Source of the DNA: Beaufortia kweichowensis
Lineage: Eukaryota > Chordata > Actinopteri > Cypriniformes > Gastromyzontidae
NCBI GenBank assembly: GCA_019155185.1
Contig: CM032808.1
Coordinates: 7,058,716-7,122,715 of the forward strand
Length of the DNA stretch: 64,000 bases
Direction: 5' to 3'
The position numbers and the translations under genes were made by a program. Shown in pieces: positions 34,696-47,400 of the stretch (position 1 is the stretch's first letter; every line of letters starts with the position of its first letter). The notes below the pieces were generated by a model, which was given only the letters and a program-made list of their open reading frames with translations, was not told the origin of the DNA and did no database searches.

Positions 34696-37600
34696 ATGTC
34701 AGACACGTGGTAAGTTTTTAAAGCTTTGCATATACTTTCTTTAATACGTAGCTATGTAACTAAACTTGAATGCAACTGGTGAGCTTACATGCTACAATAC
34801 AAACGCCCACTTTCTTCACCCACCTTCTTGATTTCATCATGTGTAAAAGCCCAGGGTCTGCAGGAGCCATAAAGGCAATAGACAAGCAGTCTGTACATCA
34901 GATCTGTTCAGGGCAGGTGGTTCTGAGTCTGGCCACAGCTGTAAAGGAACTGGTGGAGAACAGTATTGATGCTGGTGCCACTAATGTCGGTGAGCTCAAG
35001 GGATGACAACCTGAGGGAATGTATCGCATTTAATCCCATGCTAAATTTGAGTAAAAGTCTGTCTCGTGTTTTCCATACAGATGTCAAGCTAAAGGACAGT
35101 GGAATAGAGCTGGTGGAGGTATCTGACAACGGTAAAGGTGTTGAGGAGCAAAACTTTGAGGGGCTTAGTAAGTTACCTTCTTACTAACATTGATGACCAG
35201 AGGTAAGAAGCCTGGCCTCCTTATTTATTTACTTGTGTCTTTTCCAAATCTGCAGCTTTAAAGCATCACACCTCCAAACTGAGTGATTTTTCTGACTTGA
35301 TGCATGTGGAGACGTTTGGATTCCGTGGTGAAGCTCTCAGCTCGCTGTGTGCTCTTAGGTAACTTCATTAATCATCTTACTGTATTTCCCATTATTACAT
35401 TTGCAGTCTTGTATACTTGATTCTGATTGGCTAGTTATGTTATTCTCCGACAACATTCAAAAGTAATAACACGGGGTCATCGGGTTCTGCAACTTGACCC
35501 TGAAAATAATTGATTTACAAATATATTAAATAAGTGAGTTCAGAGTGATCAGGACCCTGATGCAAAACATTATCCAAGTTGATCTGTAACTGCTATTCTT
35601 AAGGTATACTATCTTATAAACCTGGGTGTTGATGATCCCAAAATCTACCATATTTTGGTCTACCTTGATTTATGTGTATAATAATGTATGTTTTGTAAAT
35701 ACAGCGATCTTAATGTTGTGACCTGCCATGAGAGCGCTCAGATCGGAGCCCGGCTGGAATTTGACCATGACGGTCGTCTCACTCAGAGCGTTCCCCATCC
35801 CCGCCAGCACGGCACGACTGTCACTCTTCAGAAGCTCTTTTCCACACTACCAGTCCGATACAGGGAATTTCAGCGCAACATCAAGAAGGTGTCCAAGAAT
35901 ACTTTATTTACAAGGTTTGTAAGCATGTTAGAAAAGGAATGAACTGGATTTGGTTTTTCCACAGGAATATGCCAAGATGGTTTACGTCTTACAGTCCTAC
36001 TGCATCATCTCCACTGGTGTGCGCATTACATGCACCAACCAGATTGGACAAGGCAAACGGACCACGGTACTGTGCACCAGTGGCAGTAACAGCATGCGGG
36101 ACAACATCGGAGCTGTTTTTGGCCCTAAACAGGTGAGGATTTCAACACCTTATTTTCTGTAGTGAAACATAGAGCTTTTTCACAAATATAACACACTTTT
36201 TTATTTATGTTGCTTGAGAGTAACATGAATAAAATTATTTTTTGTCAACAGCTGCAGAGTTTGATTCCCTTCCTACAAATATCTCCATCTGAATCAATTA
36301 AGGAAGACTATGGTCTCAGTGGGGTAGATGTTCCAGACCTTTTCACGTGAGTCTTGCTTTGTAAACATGGTTTCTGTGTCCTTATAACATTTGCCATGTG
36401 ATGTTTACAATGAAATGTTTTTTAATATAAAGCCCTATCCGTTTTTGTGTCTAGTAGTTATGCATACAAATGCTAAATTAAAATTTAGCATTAAATACAA
36501 TACAATAACATTCCAGTGTCAAATGATGATTGTTATTTTTATTGAATTTTAGCATTGAGGGATTTGTCTCACAAGCGGATCATGGAGTTGGTCGAAGTGC
36601 TACAGACAGACAGTTCTTTTTTATTAATAAAAGACCCTGTGATCCAGTAAAGGTGTGTTTCTTGATATATATTTGTGCTTTATATTTTGATTACCGAAGC
36701 TTATTGTGTATATAAGTGTTTTTCATGTATGCCTTTGTTCTGTTTGGATATAATATTTACAGGTCTCCAAACTTGTAAATGAAGTTTATCACATGTACAA
36801 TAGACATCAGTACCCTTTTGTTGCACTAAACATTTCTGTTGCTTCAGGTAAGACTTGCATTGAATAATTAAATCATGAAAATAAACTACTTCCTTCTGTT
36901 TGTTGTATATATTTTGTCCAGAATGTCAGTTAATTATTACTTACCATGCTGTTTGATTTGATACTTTAGACTGTGTCGATGTGAATGTCACACCAGACAA
37001 ACGTCAGATTCTTCTACAAGAGGAAAAACTACTACTGGCCATTCTGAAAAGCTCACTTACTGCTATGTATGAGACTGGCGTGAATAAGATCAGTCTCAAT
37101 CACATACCTTTAACAATTACCAGTAAGTGCTTCAAGCCATGGAAACCATGAAAATATAAGTCAGTTTTATATCTTTTTTTTTTTTTTAAACATTATGGTG
37201 TCACATTGTAGATTATTTTTTTCTTGTAGCTCTGTGCAGACCACCAGAAGCAAGTGCTGTTTCAGAAGATCAGGACACAGGTTCTGTCCCTGAAACATTT
37301 CAAGATTATCATTCCAAGTCACCTACCTTCAGCCCAAAGACCTCCATCAATTTAGCTGGACTTAAAGAAGCATTTTCAAACCATCAGGCACCTGGAATTG
37401 GGTCAATGCAGTCTAGCCATAAAGCTGCTTGTGTTGGTCCATCTCAGAAGATGATGTATTCTTTCATCAGCTGCTCCAAAAAAATGCCTGACGTTATAAG
37501 AAAGCCGTTAAAAACGCTTCCAACTTCTGTTTCATCTGTAAAAAATTCTGCAAGCTGTCTAGATAAAGTTAAAAGAATGTTTGATAGTGATGCTGATTCT

Positions 37601-39097
37601 GAGGTTGTAAACCAAGATCCAGAGATTTTACATCGACCTGAATCTGTTTTACCAGACTGTGTTATGGATGCGGTTTGTGTTAAAACAGAGACCGGTGATG
37701 AAGCTCCAGATTTGGAGATCAGGAGTCATGTACCTTTGGTGCTAAAACCCAAGTCAGAAAATCAGGACGGAATGTCTAGTCCTGAAGCAAAAAGAGCTAG
37801 ACGTGAAAATTATGCTCAAGCACAAAGCTTATCATTGGACTCAGCAAACAGACAATTGATTGATTCACCTGTTAGCATACAGAAGAAAATAGTGCTTTTA
37901 CAGTTTTCCCTTCAGGAACTTTCTAAACGGATACAGAGGCTGCAGGTACAGCAGAGCGAGAACAGTGAAAAAGAGCCAAAATACAGACGGTTCAGGGCAC
38001 AGATCAACCCTGGAGAAAACCAAAGTGCTGAGGATGAGCTTAAGAAAGAAATAAGGTTTGTGACTGTTTAATCTCTTAAAGGTCAGAGACCAACATGTTA
38101 ATAGATCATTTCCAAGTTTTTCTATTTTTTATTTTTAACAGCAAAGATATGTTCAAGGAGATGGAAGTCATAGGTCAATTCAACCTGGGTTTTATCATCA
38201 CCAAGTTTAAATCGGACCTTTTTATAATCGACCAGCACGCCACCGATGAAAAGTACAATTTTGAGATGCTGCAACAGAATACTGTCCTAAAGGGACAGCG
38301 TCTTATAGTGTAAGTCCGTTAAATCGCAAACAAAACTGGGAGCAGATATTCATTTTTGAAGTTTCTCTGAAATCAGTTTTGTCAATTTGCAGTCCACAAA
38401 GTCTCCAGCTCCCTGCTATCAGTGAAACGGTGCTCATAGAAAACCTTGAAATCTTCAGAAAGAATGGTTTTGACTTTCTCATTGATGAGGATGGTAGGTT
38501 AACAAGTAGCATTTCAAAATCTTATTAAATGTTTCTCCAAATTCATGCTGGTGTGTTTTTTTAGCTCAGGTTATGGAGCGGGTGAAGCTGGTGTCTTTAC
38601 CAACGAGTAAGAATTGGACATTTGGCCCAAGTGACATCGAGGAACTCATCTTTATGCTTAGTGACTGTCCTGGAGTCATGTGTCGGCCTTCACGTGTACG
38701 GCAGATGTTTGCATCCAGGGCGTGCCGCAAATCTGTGAGTCCAGCTGGTATTTCTTCCCTTTTCTGCATAATGATGCGTAAAGATTATTTTTAAACCAGT
38801 TTTGTGTAGGTTAAGGTTTCCATTTCTGCTTTTAAGGTTTACATTTGCTTAGGTTGTGAATTTTAAATGTAAGCACCCACTGTTAATGCATTTGTTGTCA
38901 GTGCATGAAGTGTTTAATATTTTACATTACGCAAATGTGTCTGTTTACCACAGGTGATGGTTGGCACTGCTCTTAACACCACTGAAATGAAGAAACTTGT
39001 TGTTCACATGGGAGAAATTGAACAGCCTTGGAATTGTCCTCATGGTAGACCCACAATGAGACACCTTGCTAATCTGGATATGATCTCTGCCGACTAA
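34696..39097 (+). CDS. pms2: DNA mismatch repair endonuclease PMS2
   Basis: Fifteen coding exons: 34696-34709, 34850-34989, 35081-35167, 35256-35358, 35705-35888, 35965-36132, 36252-36346, 36553-36652, 36763-36847, 36970-37122, 37230-38055, 38142-38309, 38393-38493, 38565-38734, 38954-39097. The lengths sum to 2538 nt, so 845 residues (human 862). N-terminal GHKL ATPase: AVKELVENSIDAGATNV with the catalytic Glu and Asn, SDNGKGVE, ETFGFRGEALSSLC. A variable linker fills exon 11. The C-terminal MLH1-binding and nuclease domain has GQFNLGFI, the metal-binding DQHATDEKYNFE (DQHAx2Ex4E), MCRPSR and CPHGRPTMRH. With MLH1 it forms MutL-alpha, which nicks the mismatched strand. Exon 1 is only 14 nt; a start inside the next exon (MCKSPG) is an alternative. 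Both nuclease and ATPase residues look intact. Confidence 0.96.
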
Positions 39098-39170
39098 AAC
39101 ACTGTTGCTTTGTTTGTTAAAGATTTTATTGAATTCTAAACTTTATTTGTTTTAATATTTTATTATTTTT

Positions 39171-39176
39171 AATAAA
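39171..39176 (+). terminator. pms2 polyadenylation signal
   Basis: AATAAA 74 bp after the pms2 stop codon. The short distance suggests a very short 3'UTR. Confidence 0.65.
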
Positions 39177-39189
39177 CAAACTTTATAAT

Positions 39190-39540
39190 AAGTAGTGATG
39201 TTTTCACATTATTATTTTTTAGTTTTGTATCTAATTGTGTTTTTATTGATGTTAAAAAAATACTGCAGCATTACTATTTACTTTAGTAAACTAGTAAAAT
39301 CCTAAGATACTATGGTGTATCTTAAATTGTATTTTGAACTTTAACATAGTTAAATATTAAAGTATACTACAATATTTGCTTTAATCAATTTACTATAGTT
39401 AACAATAGACAATACTGTAGTATACATTGATACAGTAATTCCTATAATATACTACAATTTATTACAGTATTGTCAGTATATTTTCATTTTTTGCAAGGAT
39501 GCAAACAAAAAAGGTTATAAATCTAATGTCTCCAAACCAG
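39190..39540. other. AT-rich pms2-rsph10b gap with MITE-like sequence
   Basis: The gap contains many overlapping 'tactatagt', 'tactgtagtata' and 'actacaata' words in both orientations (39250-39480), as in decayed short inverted-repeat elements of cyprinid genomes. No coding potential is visible. Confidence 0.4.
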
Positions 39541-39556
39541 CCGCACTGTAACACGC

Positions 39557-39583
39557 CTTAGCAACCGACCTCTTGTTGCTATG
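39557..39583. promoter_or_regulatory. RFX/X-box-like half-sites upstream of rsph10b
   Basis: 'cttagcaac' (39557-39565) and 'gttgctatg' (39575-39583) are inverted RFX half-sites, 47-73 bp before the ATG. RFX factors with FOXJ1 drive motile-cilia genes, which suits a radial-spoke protein. The 9-bp spacing between halves is longer than a classic X-box, so each would act as a half-site. Confidence 0.4.
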
Positions 39584-39629
39584 TACTCGACGCTCCGCAT
39601 GTTAGCCGACCAGCTAAGTTTGACTTGCT

Positions 39630-42600
39630 ATGGATAAAGTAGAAAAAACAAAAAGCTCCGACAGGTCTACACCAGAGACATCACTTAGTAAAGACATGGG
39701 ACCCTCTTACGAGCCAAGTTTAGCGGAAGAACCTAAGGGTGGAGAAACAACACTGGAGTTCTGCTGCTCTGTTTCTGCTGCGTCTCTGCAGCCCAATGAA
39801 GATCAACACATCCGCCAACTTCCCATTCTTTATAATACAATCATTGAAAGGTCAGACACGCAACGCATTCATGCAAAATGCTCTAATATTGTAGACAAAT
39901 AGTATTTATCGTTTGCGATCATCTTCTCTTTAGATATGAGGGTGATAAATGTGCAGATCTGTTTCATGGAGACGGTGTCGCTTATTTTCAAGGTGGCCAC
40001 GTATTTAAGGTGATTATAAACCTGACTATTATGGATTAAATAAGAGAATTAAATAATTGAATTGCTTTTTAACATTTTGCCTTTATTAGGGTAGTTTTTC
40101 TCACGGGTTAATGCACGGTCATGGTGAATATATCTGGTCTGATGGTTTGAAGTATCAGGTATGTAGTCCACTGCGGTCACTCGGTTGTTTAAACATTACA
40201 TGAAGGTTGATATTAGTTAGAATTTCATAGGCTTTACACCAGTAACACAATACCTTAGTGTTTTGATTTCAGGTCAATTTTTACACATGCCTTTACTGGA
40301 ATTTAGTCAATTATTATTCACATTGGAAAAATACAATAAAAACCATAAAATACATTTTAGTAGGTTTAATGGTTACAATAGGAATTTAATTGGTTTTAAC
40401 AAAGAATTATAACTTTATTGAGTTACATACATGTTTGGAACAACATAAGGGTTAATTTTATTTTTAGGTAAACTATCCCATTGCTTTTGGCAGGGTGACT
40501 TTAAATCAAATGTCCTCGTGGGGTGTGGGACTTACACTTGGCCAGATGGCAGCACCTACGAGGGTGAAGTACACAATGGTGTCCGCCATGGTTTCGGGAT
40601 CTGCAAATGTGCCAAAACAAATACTTTGTACAGAGGTCAGTGGTGTCTGGGCAAAAGACATGGGAAGGTATGTCCATACATCCATTGTCTCAATTGTTTT
40701 CCACAAAATAAATATCCTAACTGGCATCCTGTGGTTGTCACAGGGAATAATTTACTATAACCAAGCAGCCACGTCATGGTACGAAGGAGACTGGATGAAC
40801 AACTGCAGAGAAGGCTGGGGAGTGCGACAGTATGTGATGTCATAGCGCAGTTTGTTTTTCAATAATAAATCAAATTCTGAATCAAACTGAAATATGTGTT
40901 TTACTTCAGTTACCCATCTGGAAGTGTCTATGAGGGGCAGTGGAGTAACAATGTCCAACACGGAGAAGGACAAATGAAATGGATTCAATTGAATCAGCAA
41001 TACAGTGGACAGTGGGTAAATGGTATCCAGGTCTGTGAACTTCACCCATATCTCCAGAGCAGTTCTCTCTATCTCATCTTTGTTCAGAAATATTATCTGA
41101 TCTATTTTTATAGGATGGAAAAGGGACACACACATGGTTCCGTAAAAGAGTTCCTTGCTTGCAGTACCCGTGTATGAACGAGTACAGTGGGGAATTTGTT
41201 CAGGGAGTGCGCCATGGTAAAGGAAGGTTCTTATATGCCAGCGGGGCTGTTTATTGCGGAGAGTGGAAACATGACAAAAAACACGGACAGGCAAGTCACC
41301 TTTTTCATCTTAAGACTGATGTTAAATTGTGTTATTCCATGATGACGCTACAGATGGTGTTTTGCAGGGAAGGTACACTTTTGAAGATGGACGCATATTT
41401 GAAGGGGAGTTTGTTAAGGACTCCATGACAGAATTTCCAGCTTTTACTCCTGGCCTGAGTACCCCTAGCACTCCATACCCAGATAACAGTAAATCATTTA
41501 TTTCTTTTTATGACCAGAAACTAAATGAAGTTCAGAATTTAAGTTTGGGAGGATGGGAGTCTGATCAAAGTGATACAAGACCGTAACAATAGTGAGTGGT
41601 TGACTGGATATTATTATAACCATCAGTCTTTATCTCTGTGTCTAAGGTGCCTTACACAAGAGACTTACACAAGCAAGAAAGAATTCCTCACTGCTCGGAT
41701 CCGACATGGCCTTAAACATCCAGACCCTGTTAAACAGAGTCCCTGAGGCTCACAGAGATCAAGAGCTCAAACAGGTATTATGGTTTTATTTGACATGAAT
41801 CACAATTGAATCTAGAACCGAGTTGGGGTGCCATGTCTGAATAATTTTTACTGCAATGTATGTAGGTAGACTTTGCCGTATTAAGACACATTGGTTTGCT
41901 GAGGAAAATATATAGCTTCTACAGCAGCCTTGGACATGAGGAGTCTCCAGACAAAACATTCCCACTTACCCACCTGCAGTTCTTATGCTTACTAAAGGAC
42001 TGTAAAGTTCACCAGCACGGGAAGACCCTTGCACAAATAGAACGTCTCATTTATGGTAACAATGACAATGTTGTGCTTTATTATGATATAATACATAACA
42101 TTGCATTTAATAAATATAATTTTAATTTTGTGATAAAACACATAATCAGTTTTTTTTAAAGAATATATTCAGCCAGATGGGGTTCGTTCTCCTTTTACCA
42201 CCATTCTACCAAGAGAGTGTGTCAGCTATATCATCATTTCAGCATATCATATCTATTGCAAAGATATTGAGTAAGTATTTTCTTTATTGCTGTAGTATTT
42301 ATGTATTAATATTTATTATGTTTGATGTTCACATGTTTCAGGTTATCTAATAATCTACTGGCAGCATGTTTTTCAAAGTTCATGAAGCAGAACATCATCC
42401 CTAATGCAAAGAATGTGAAAGGTACAAAGATACAGAGAACAATCTGACACACAAGACTGTGAGGCTTTTCTGAAGCGAATTTATTATTAGGTCTAATCCT
42501 GTTTAATTCGTATTGCAGGGCCTCTGTTCTGTCATCCTGTCCATTCTGTGGTTGCTTGTAACTACACAGAAAGATGCTGGGACATTTACCAGGCCATATG

Positions 42601-44191
42601 TAAAGCAAATTCAGCCCACACTGACCAAACCATGACTGTAAGACAGTTTATATTGATGCTAAAGGTAACATCCCTATTCTCATCTATGATTATAGGTTAG
42701 ACAAGGTAACTAAACAAATAAAAAAGATATATGTAAAACTGCAAAATTAAGGACTGGAAATCTAAAAATTTTATCATGAAAGTAAACTTTAAGTATTTTA
42801 AATATTACATGAACAATAATATTGGCATATTCTTCATTGTTAGATCATTTTAGCTAATGGAGTTTACTAATGCTAAAAAATACCGCAAGAGTTAACATTA
42901 AACATTAATTTTTTTTAAAACAATTGTTTGTGGTCGCAAAATTTTGGATCAAACTGTTATTGGCATGCATGCTTTGTGGTTCATCTTTGTTCACAGGACC
43001 TCTGCTTATATGACAATGAACTGACCGCATCTAAAGTACTACAAATCATCTCAGTAGAAAATCCTGCTATCTATAACGGAACCCACAGCAATCTGGAATT
43101 AGAGGTGAGAAGCTCAATCAGCATAACCTTTGGAAAAAATCTTTTGGGTGGTATGATTTTAATTTCATCTTTGTTATAGATGACTTTTCTGGAATTCTTT
43201 GAGGCTCTGCTGGGCTGTGCTGAGGTTAAAGGCAAGAGAAACCAAACTGTTAGGACCCAGTCTGACACAGATCATCAGGAAAATACAGTACAGAATATTA
43301 CAATTTTCTCCAATCGTGTTACACCACATAGACATATCTTTTCAAAGTATGCTTATTCATAGTTAAATAGTTTGTATGAAGAGTACTTGTTCATTTTTCA
43401 TAGAATAAGTCAAGAATGAAATCCCCCCTCCCTGACATTAGCTCATGTGTGGTCAGTATGAAGTCTCTTGAGGTTTGTAGATATTACATTTCAGTCCATT
43501 ATTATCTCATCTGGATTGAAAGCTAACACCAGATTGTCTCCATTAAGGATGTCCCATCACATGAAATGGCTCAGTCATCCACACGTGAGAAGATGGAGAA
43601 AAGACAGTATCAGGCTCTTGGCGCTAAAGGTTTTTCACGAATGTGATATAGTAGTACAAACATCAATTTGAATCATCTCAATAGTTAATGTAGACCGTAT
43701 TTAACCAATCAAATTAGAGAATCAGAACTAATATTTCCATACAATACACTTGTCAACCCATCTTATATTCTCAGAGGCTGTTGAAGGCATGAAAAGTGAA
43801 GAACGAATACAGAAAACACAGCAGTTCCTCACACAGACCTTCTTCCCTGCATATGGGCGCAGTTTGAAGGTGAAGGAGCTTGTAAAAGAAGAAAGACTCA
43901 AACTGATGGAAAAAAACAAAATCTCTCATTCAGAAACAGAGGAGAAAGAAAGGTAATTTTTTTTACAGAGTAACAGTTTAACTAATATAGCATAACCTGT
44001 GTAGTGACTTGATGTCTTTCAGACAAAAAGAACAATGTGAGGCTGAGAAGAAACAGAAAGAGGAAGATGGAGACAGTGGTTCAGACAAGTATCACAGTCA
44101 CTCTCCATCACCACCTCCTCCCGTAACACCTGTAACCAGCACAAAGTCTGTCGTTTCAAAGCAGTCACCCCGGACGAAGAAAAAGCAGTAA
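39630..44191 (+). CDS. rsph10b: Radial spoke head protein 10 homologue B
   Basis: Coding exons: 39630-39850, 39934-40009, 40090-40158, 40494-40667, 40744-40829, 40910-41030, 41114-41290, 41368-about 41560, 41647-41774, 41866-42055, 42162-42270, 42342-42421, 42519-42664, 42997-43104, 43180-about 43224, 43548-43629, 43775-43952, 44023-44191. The first half holds about nine MORN repeats, for example YEGEVHNGVRHGFG, YEGQWSNNVQHGEG and YSGEFVQGVRHGKG. The second half matches the RSPH10B C-terminal region (LLRKIYSFYSSLG, FLEFFEALLGCAEV). The tail is charged, with a PSPPPP run. It is a ciliary axoneme protein, and its place beside ccz1 and pms2 fits human 7p22. The intron after 41290 has a GC donor (CAG|GCAAGT). 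The donors of the exons at 41368 and 43180 are uncertain. Confidence 0.93.
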
Positions 44192-44415
44192 ATCACAAGA
44201 TATCTGATTCAGTTGTATTCCTGTATGATTTAATTGGTTTTAACAAACAAAATGTTCACTTATTTAAAAGCCTTTAAAAGATACAAAATATTTTCTTAGG
44301 CCAAAACTGCATAGAAATAGTAACGCTGTATCTAAATGTCCTCATTATAAAGTACAAAAATATGAGTGGCAAATCACTTGAGTATTAAACGCATCTAATT
44401 TAATAACATCAAAAA

Positions 44416-44421
44416 AATAAA
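44416..44421 (+). terminator. Candidate rsph10b polyadenylation signal
   Basis: AATAAA 225 bp after the rsph10b stop and only 31 bp before the dlgap5 stop codon on the other strand, so transcript ends of the two genes probably overlap. Confidence 0.5.
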
Positions 44422-44451
44422 ATCATTTGGACAGTGAATATAAATGTGTTG

Positions 44452-47400
44452 TTATTTATGTGTGGGAGGTGTGAATGTCATCAGGTCATGTTCACACACC
44501 GACTGTCTCACTCTCTCCCTCTTCTCTGGGGTGAACAGCAACAGATTCTAAAATAAAACACAGACCGTCAGGGAAAGAAACGTATTATTGTATTATTGTT
44601 TTAAAAGCTGTGACATTTTAGTGGATAAAACAAGGTTCCCATGGCAACCTGGAAATTATAATGACTCTTAAACAGCATGGGAACTTTGTTGAGAATTAGA
44701 GAGAAAAGACAAAAAGGAAATCCACCTGATCGGTCCGGGGTGTGAAAAGCATCCTGGGGTGTGCTGAGACAGGAGTGTGAGAGAGAAAATGTGAGTGCCC
44801 ATGTGCTCCCAAACAAACTGTGACCACATGTGACAATGTACATTGTGATGTAGCGTAAGACTTCATTTACCTGTAGGCGTTTCCAGAACTTCCAAATTGT
44901 GCTCTTCTACCTGAGCTGCTGGGCTTTCCATCTCAGCATCCAGCGCTCCGAGAGAAAACCTCTCTTCTGCAATCGTCTGCACTGGAGACATGCTGTATCT
45001 CACTGATGGCTGCAGGTAACGCTCAAAGTCCAAATCGGCATCACCCTTTGAGACAAGAAATGAAAAAATGATCAAATAACAGGATCTTCAAGCTTATCAT
45101 TCTTGATTGATGATGGATTGATCGATTTGGTAGGTATTTACCTCAGCATCATGATTTCCAGTCATTTCCACATCTGTATTGATCGGAGAACTGTATAGAC
45201 AGTGCAATAAGTGCAAAGTTTTTAATTTCAACAACCAGTAACCACTAGATATTCCTGTAACAATGGCCTGATAAAACAAAGCTTACCTATCACAGGTTGT
45301 AATAACAACATCATTACTAGGAGCTGTAGAAACGTCCAGATCTTTGGTTGGGGATGGTGGGACAGGGCCAGAAACACTGGGATCTTCAGTACCTGAACAG
45401 GCTTCTGCTCCAGTTGGGAAACCCTCATCAGAGATCACTTCTTTTTCTGTATTCTCTAGGGAGGAAGGGCTACTACACGCCATAGACTCTTCAAGACACT
45501 GTTCTGAAGAATCAACAGGAATCTCTGTTTCTGATTGGCTGGCTGAGTCATGCGACTCATCTGCTAGACTGTCAGCTGGTGCGCTGCTGATGTCTGGTTG
45601 GACGCGTGAGGTACAGGCTGGGCTTAAATCAAACTGAGGTTGATTGTTGGAACAGGACTGTGTGGTTGGTGAAGCGTGTGTTGTTTGGTTGTGCTCAGGA
45701 CTGATGTGAGGGGCTTTGGGTGATTGTGGCAGAGGAGTGGAGAAAGGTAGGTCAGGGTGAAGGTTTCTGGAAGGTGTGGCAGATATGCAGGGTAGAGGAG
45801 AGGTGTGAAGAGCTGCGTTTGATCTGCACTGTCTGCTTGGAGTGGTGAACTTGGAACACTGGGGTGAAGAGACCGCACTGATTCGGGATGATCGTCTAAC
45901 CAAACCTGAAAATACAAAAGATTGTCCAAAACAAACAGTTCAATTTTAGTATCAAGATTTTAAATGTACATTAAAGTTACCATGAAACTGACAATTCTAT
46001 TTTTTCATGGAATATTGAAGTGTTTTAATAATAATAATTTATATGTGCACTTCCTTTTAAAGTTTTTAATTCAGGTGCCCTCATGATCAAAAATGTTAAT
46101 CTATCTTCCCCCTCCCCGAAACAACTTATCTTCCTGTCACGAGTTATGACATAAGGTAGGGCTGTAAATGAATCGAAAAACTAATTACGATTAAGTAACG
46201 ATCCGTTATTACTGACGTATATTTTTAAAAATATTTAATAAAACTTTATTTAAAATATAAAACGTTCAAAGTAATTAAATTCTTATTTATTAAAAATAAT
46301 AACAGGAAACAATTTGTTTAGAAATGAAATGAGTTAAAATGATTTTATGACCTAGTAATGCAGAAAACTGTATTTTGTACAGTACATAATATTTTATGTA
46401 TATGCAGAGTCCTCATAAACCACAAATACCAGCAAATGTTTCAATTACTTTTTTGATTTTCCATTACTATAGGAACTCTGAGCAAATTATTTTATCATCC
46501 TTCTATACCTTCCTTGTATTTAGTAATCCACAATATTCTTACCAGACGGTTTGACTGGGCTCTCCACATGGAAGAAGCCTCCATGAAACACCACAGTCTG
46601 TACAGGCAGTGTTTCGGCAGGGGGCGCTGGGGCCGAGCCGGAAGCTTCCTGGTTGTTTTCAGGGGTTTTGGTGGCTTTCTGTTCTGCCGCTTGCTTGGCT
46701 TTCATAGCGGCCTTCACAGCAGCCAGTCGACTCTTAGCAGCAGCACTTGCACCTCCAGCAGCTGCAGTCTTTCCTCCTGCGACAGGAGGCTTCTGTAGAC
46801 ACACCACAACATGGACAAACTTGTTATGTCAACACAGGGCATCTTTACCAAGGCAAGGATCTGCATTATCTATGTAACACTTAGCTGATAATACCATTAA
46901 ATTAGATATGAATTGAAAAGCTAATGATTGATTTGTGCATTAGAGTAGTGTGGAAAACTATTTAAAGGTTAGAAATTACACAGTTCACCTTATAAATATG
47001 ACATATGATATGATATGATATAATATAATCTTGTTTACCTTGACAACTCTTTTCCTAGCAACAGGTCTGACTTCTTCCTTCCAGTCTCTTGCTTCTGCTT
47101 CTTTCAGTGCAATAAATTTCTTGTTAACATCTTCCACCTTAAAAACGAAAATATATTTTAAAATCCAAAAGCATTCACCTGATATAAACCTCACTATTTT
47201 AAAAAGTAAACGTCACTCCACCTGAAAGTAAACCATGTCCCAGAAGCCCTGCAAGTCAGTGCAGGTAGTTACTTTCTCCCCACGGCCAAAGTCGCAGTCA
47301 TCCACCAGTCCGTTAAACTGGCCGAAGCGCTCTTTCATCAGCAGTCGGGCTTGACCCACAGCAGTGCGCATCAGGTCTCTTGCTGCAGGAACGTGAAGAG

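Noticed and set aside
40755..41294. Minus-strand ORF of 179 residues
   Set aside because: It is antisense to four rsph10b exons and their introns, which are supported by MORN repeats and splice phases.
45344..45637. Plus-strand ORF of 97 residues
   Set aside because: It lies antisense within dlgap5 exon 15, whose minus-strand frame continues with correct splice phases.
46514..46877. Plus-strand ORFs rich in Ala, Ser and Cys
   Set aside because: They are the complement of the Ala/Lys-rich dlgap5 exon 14.
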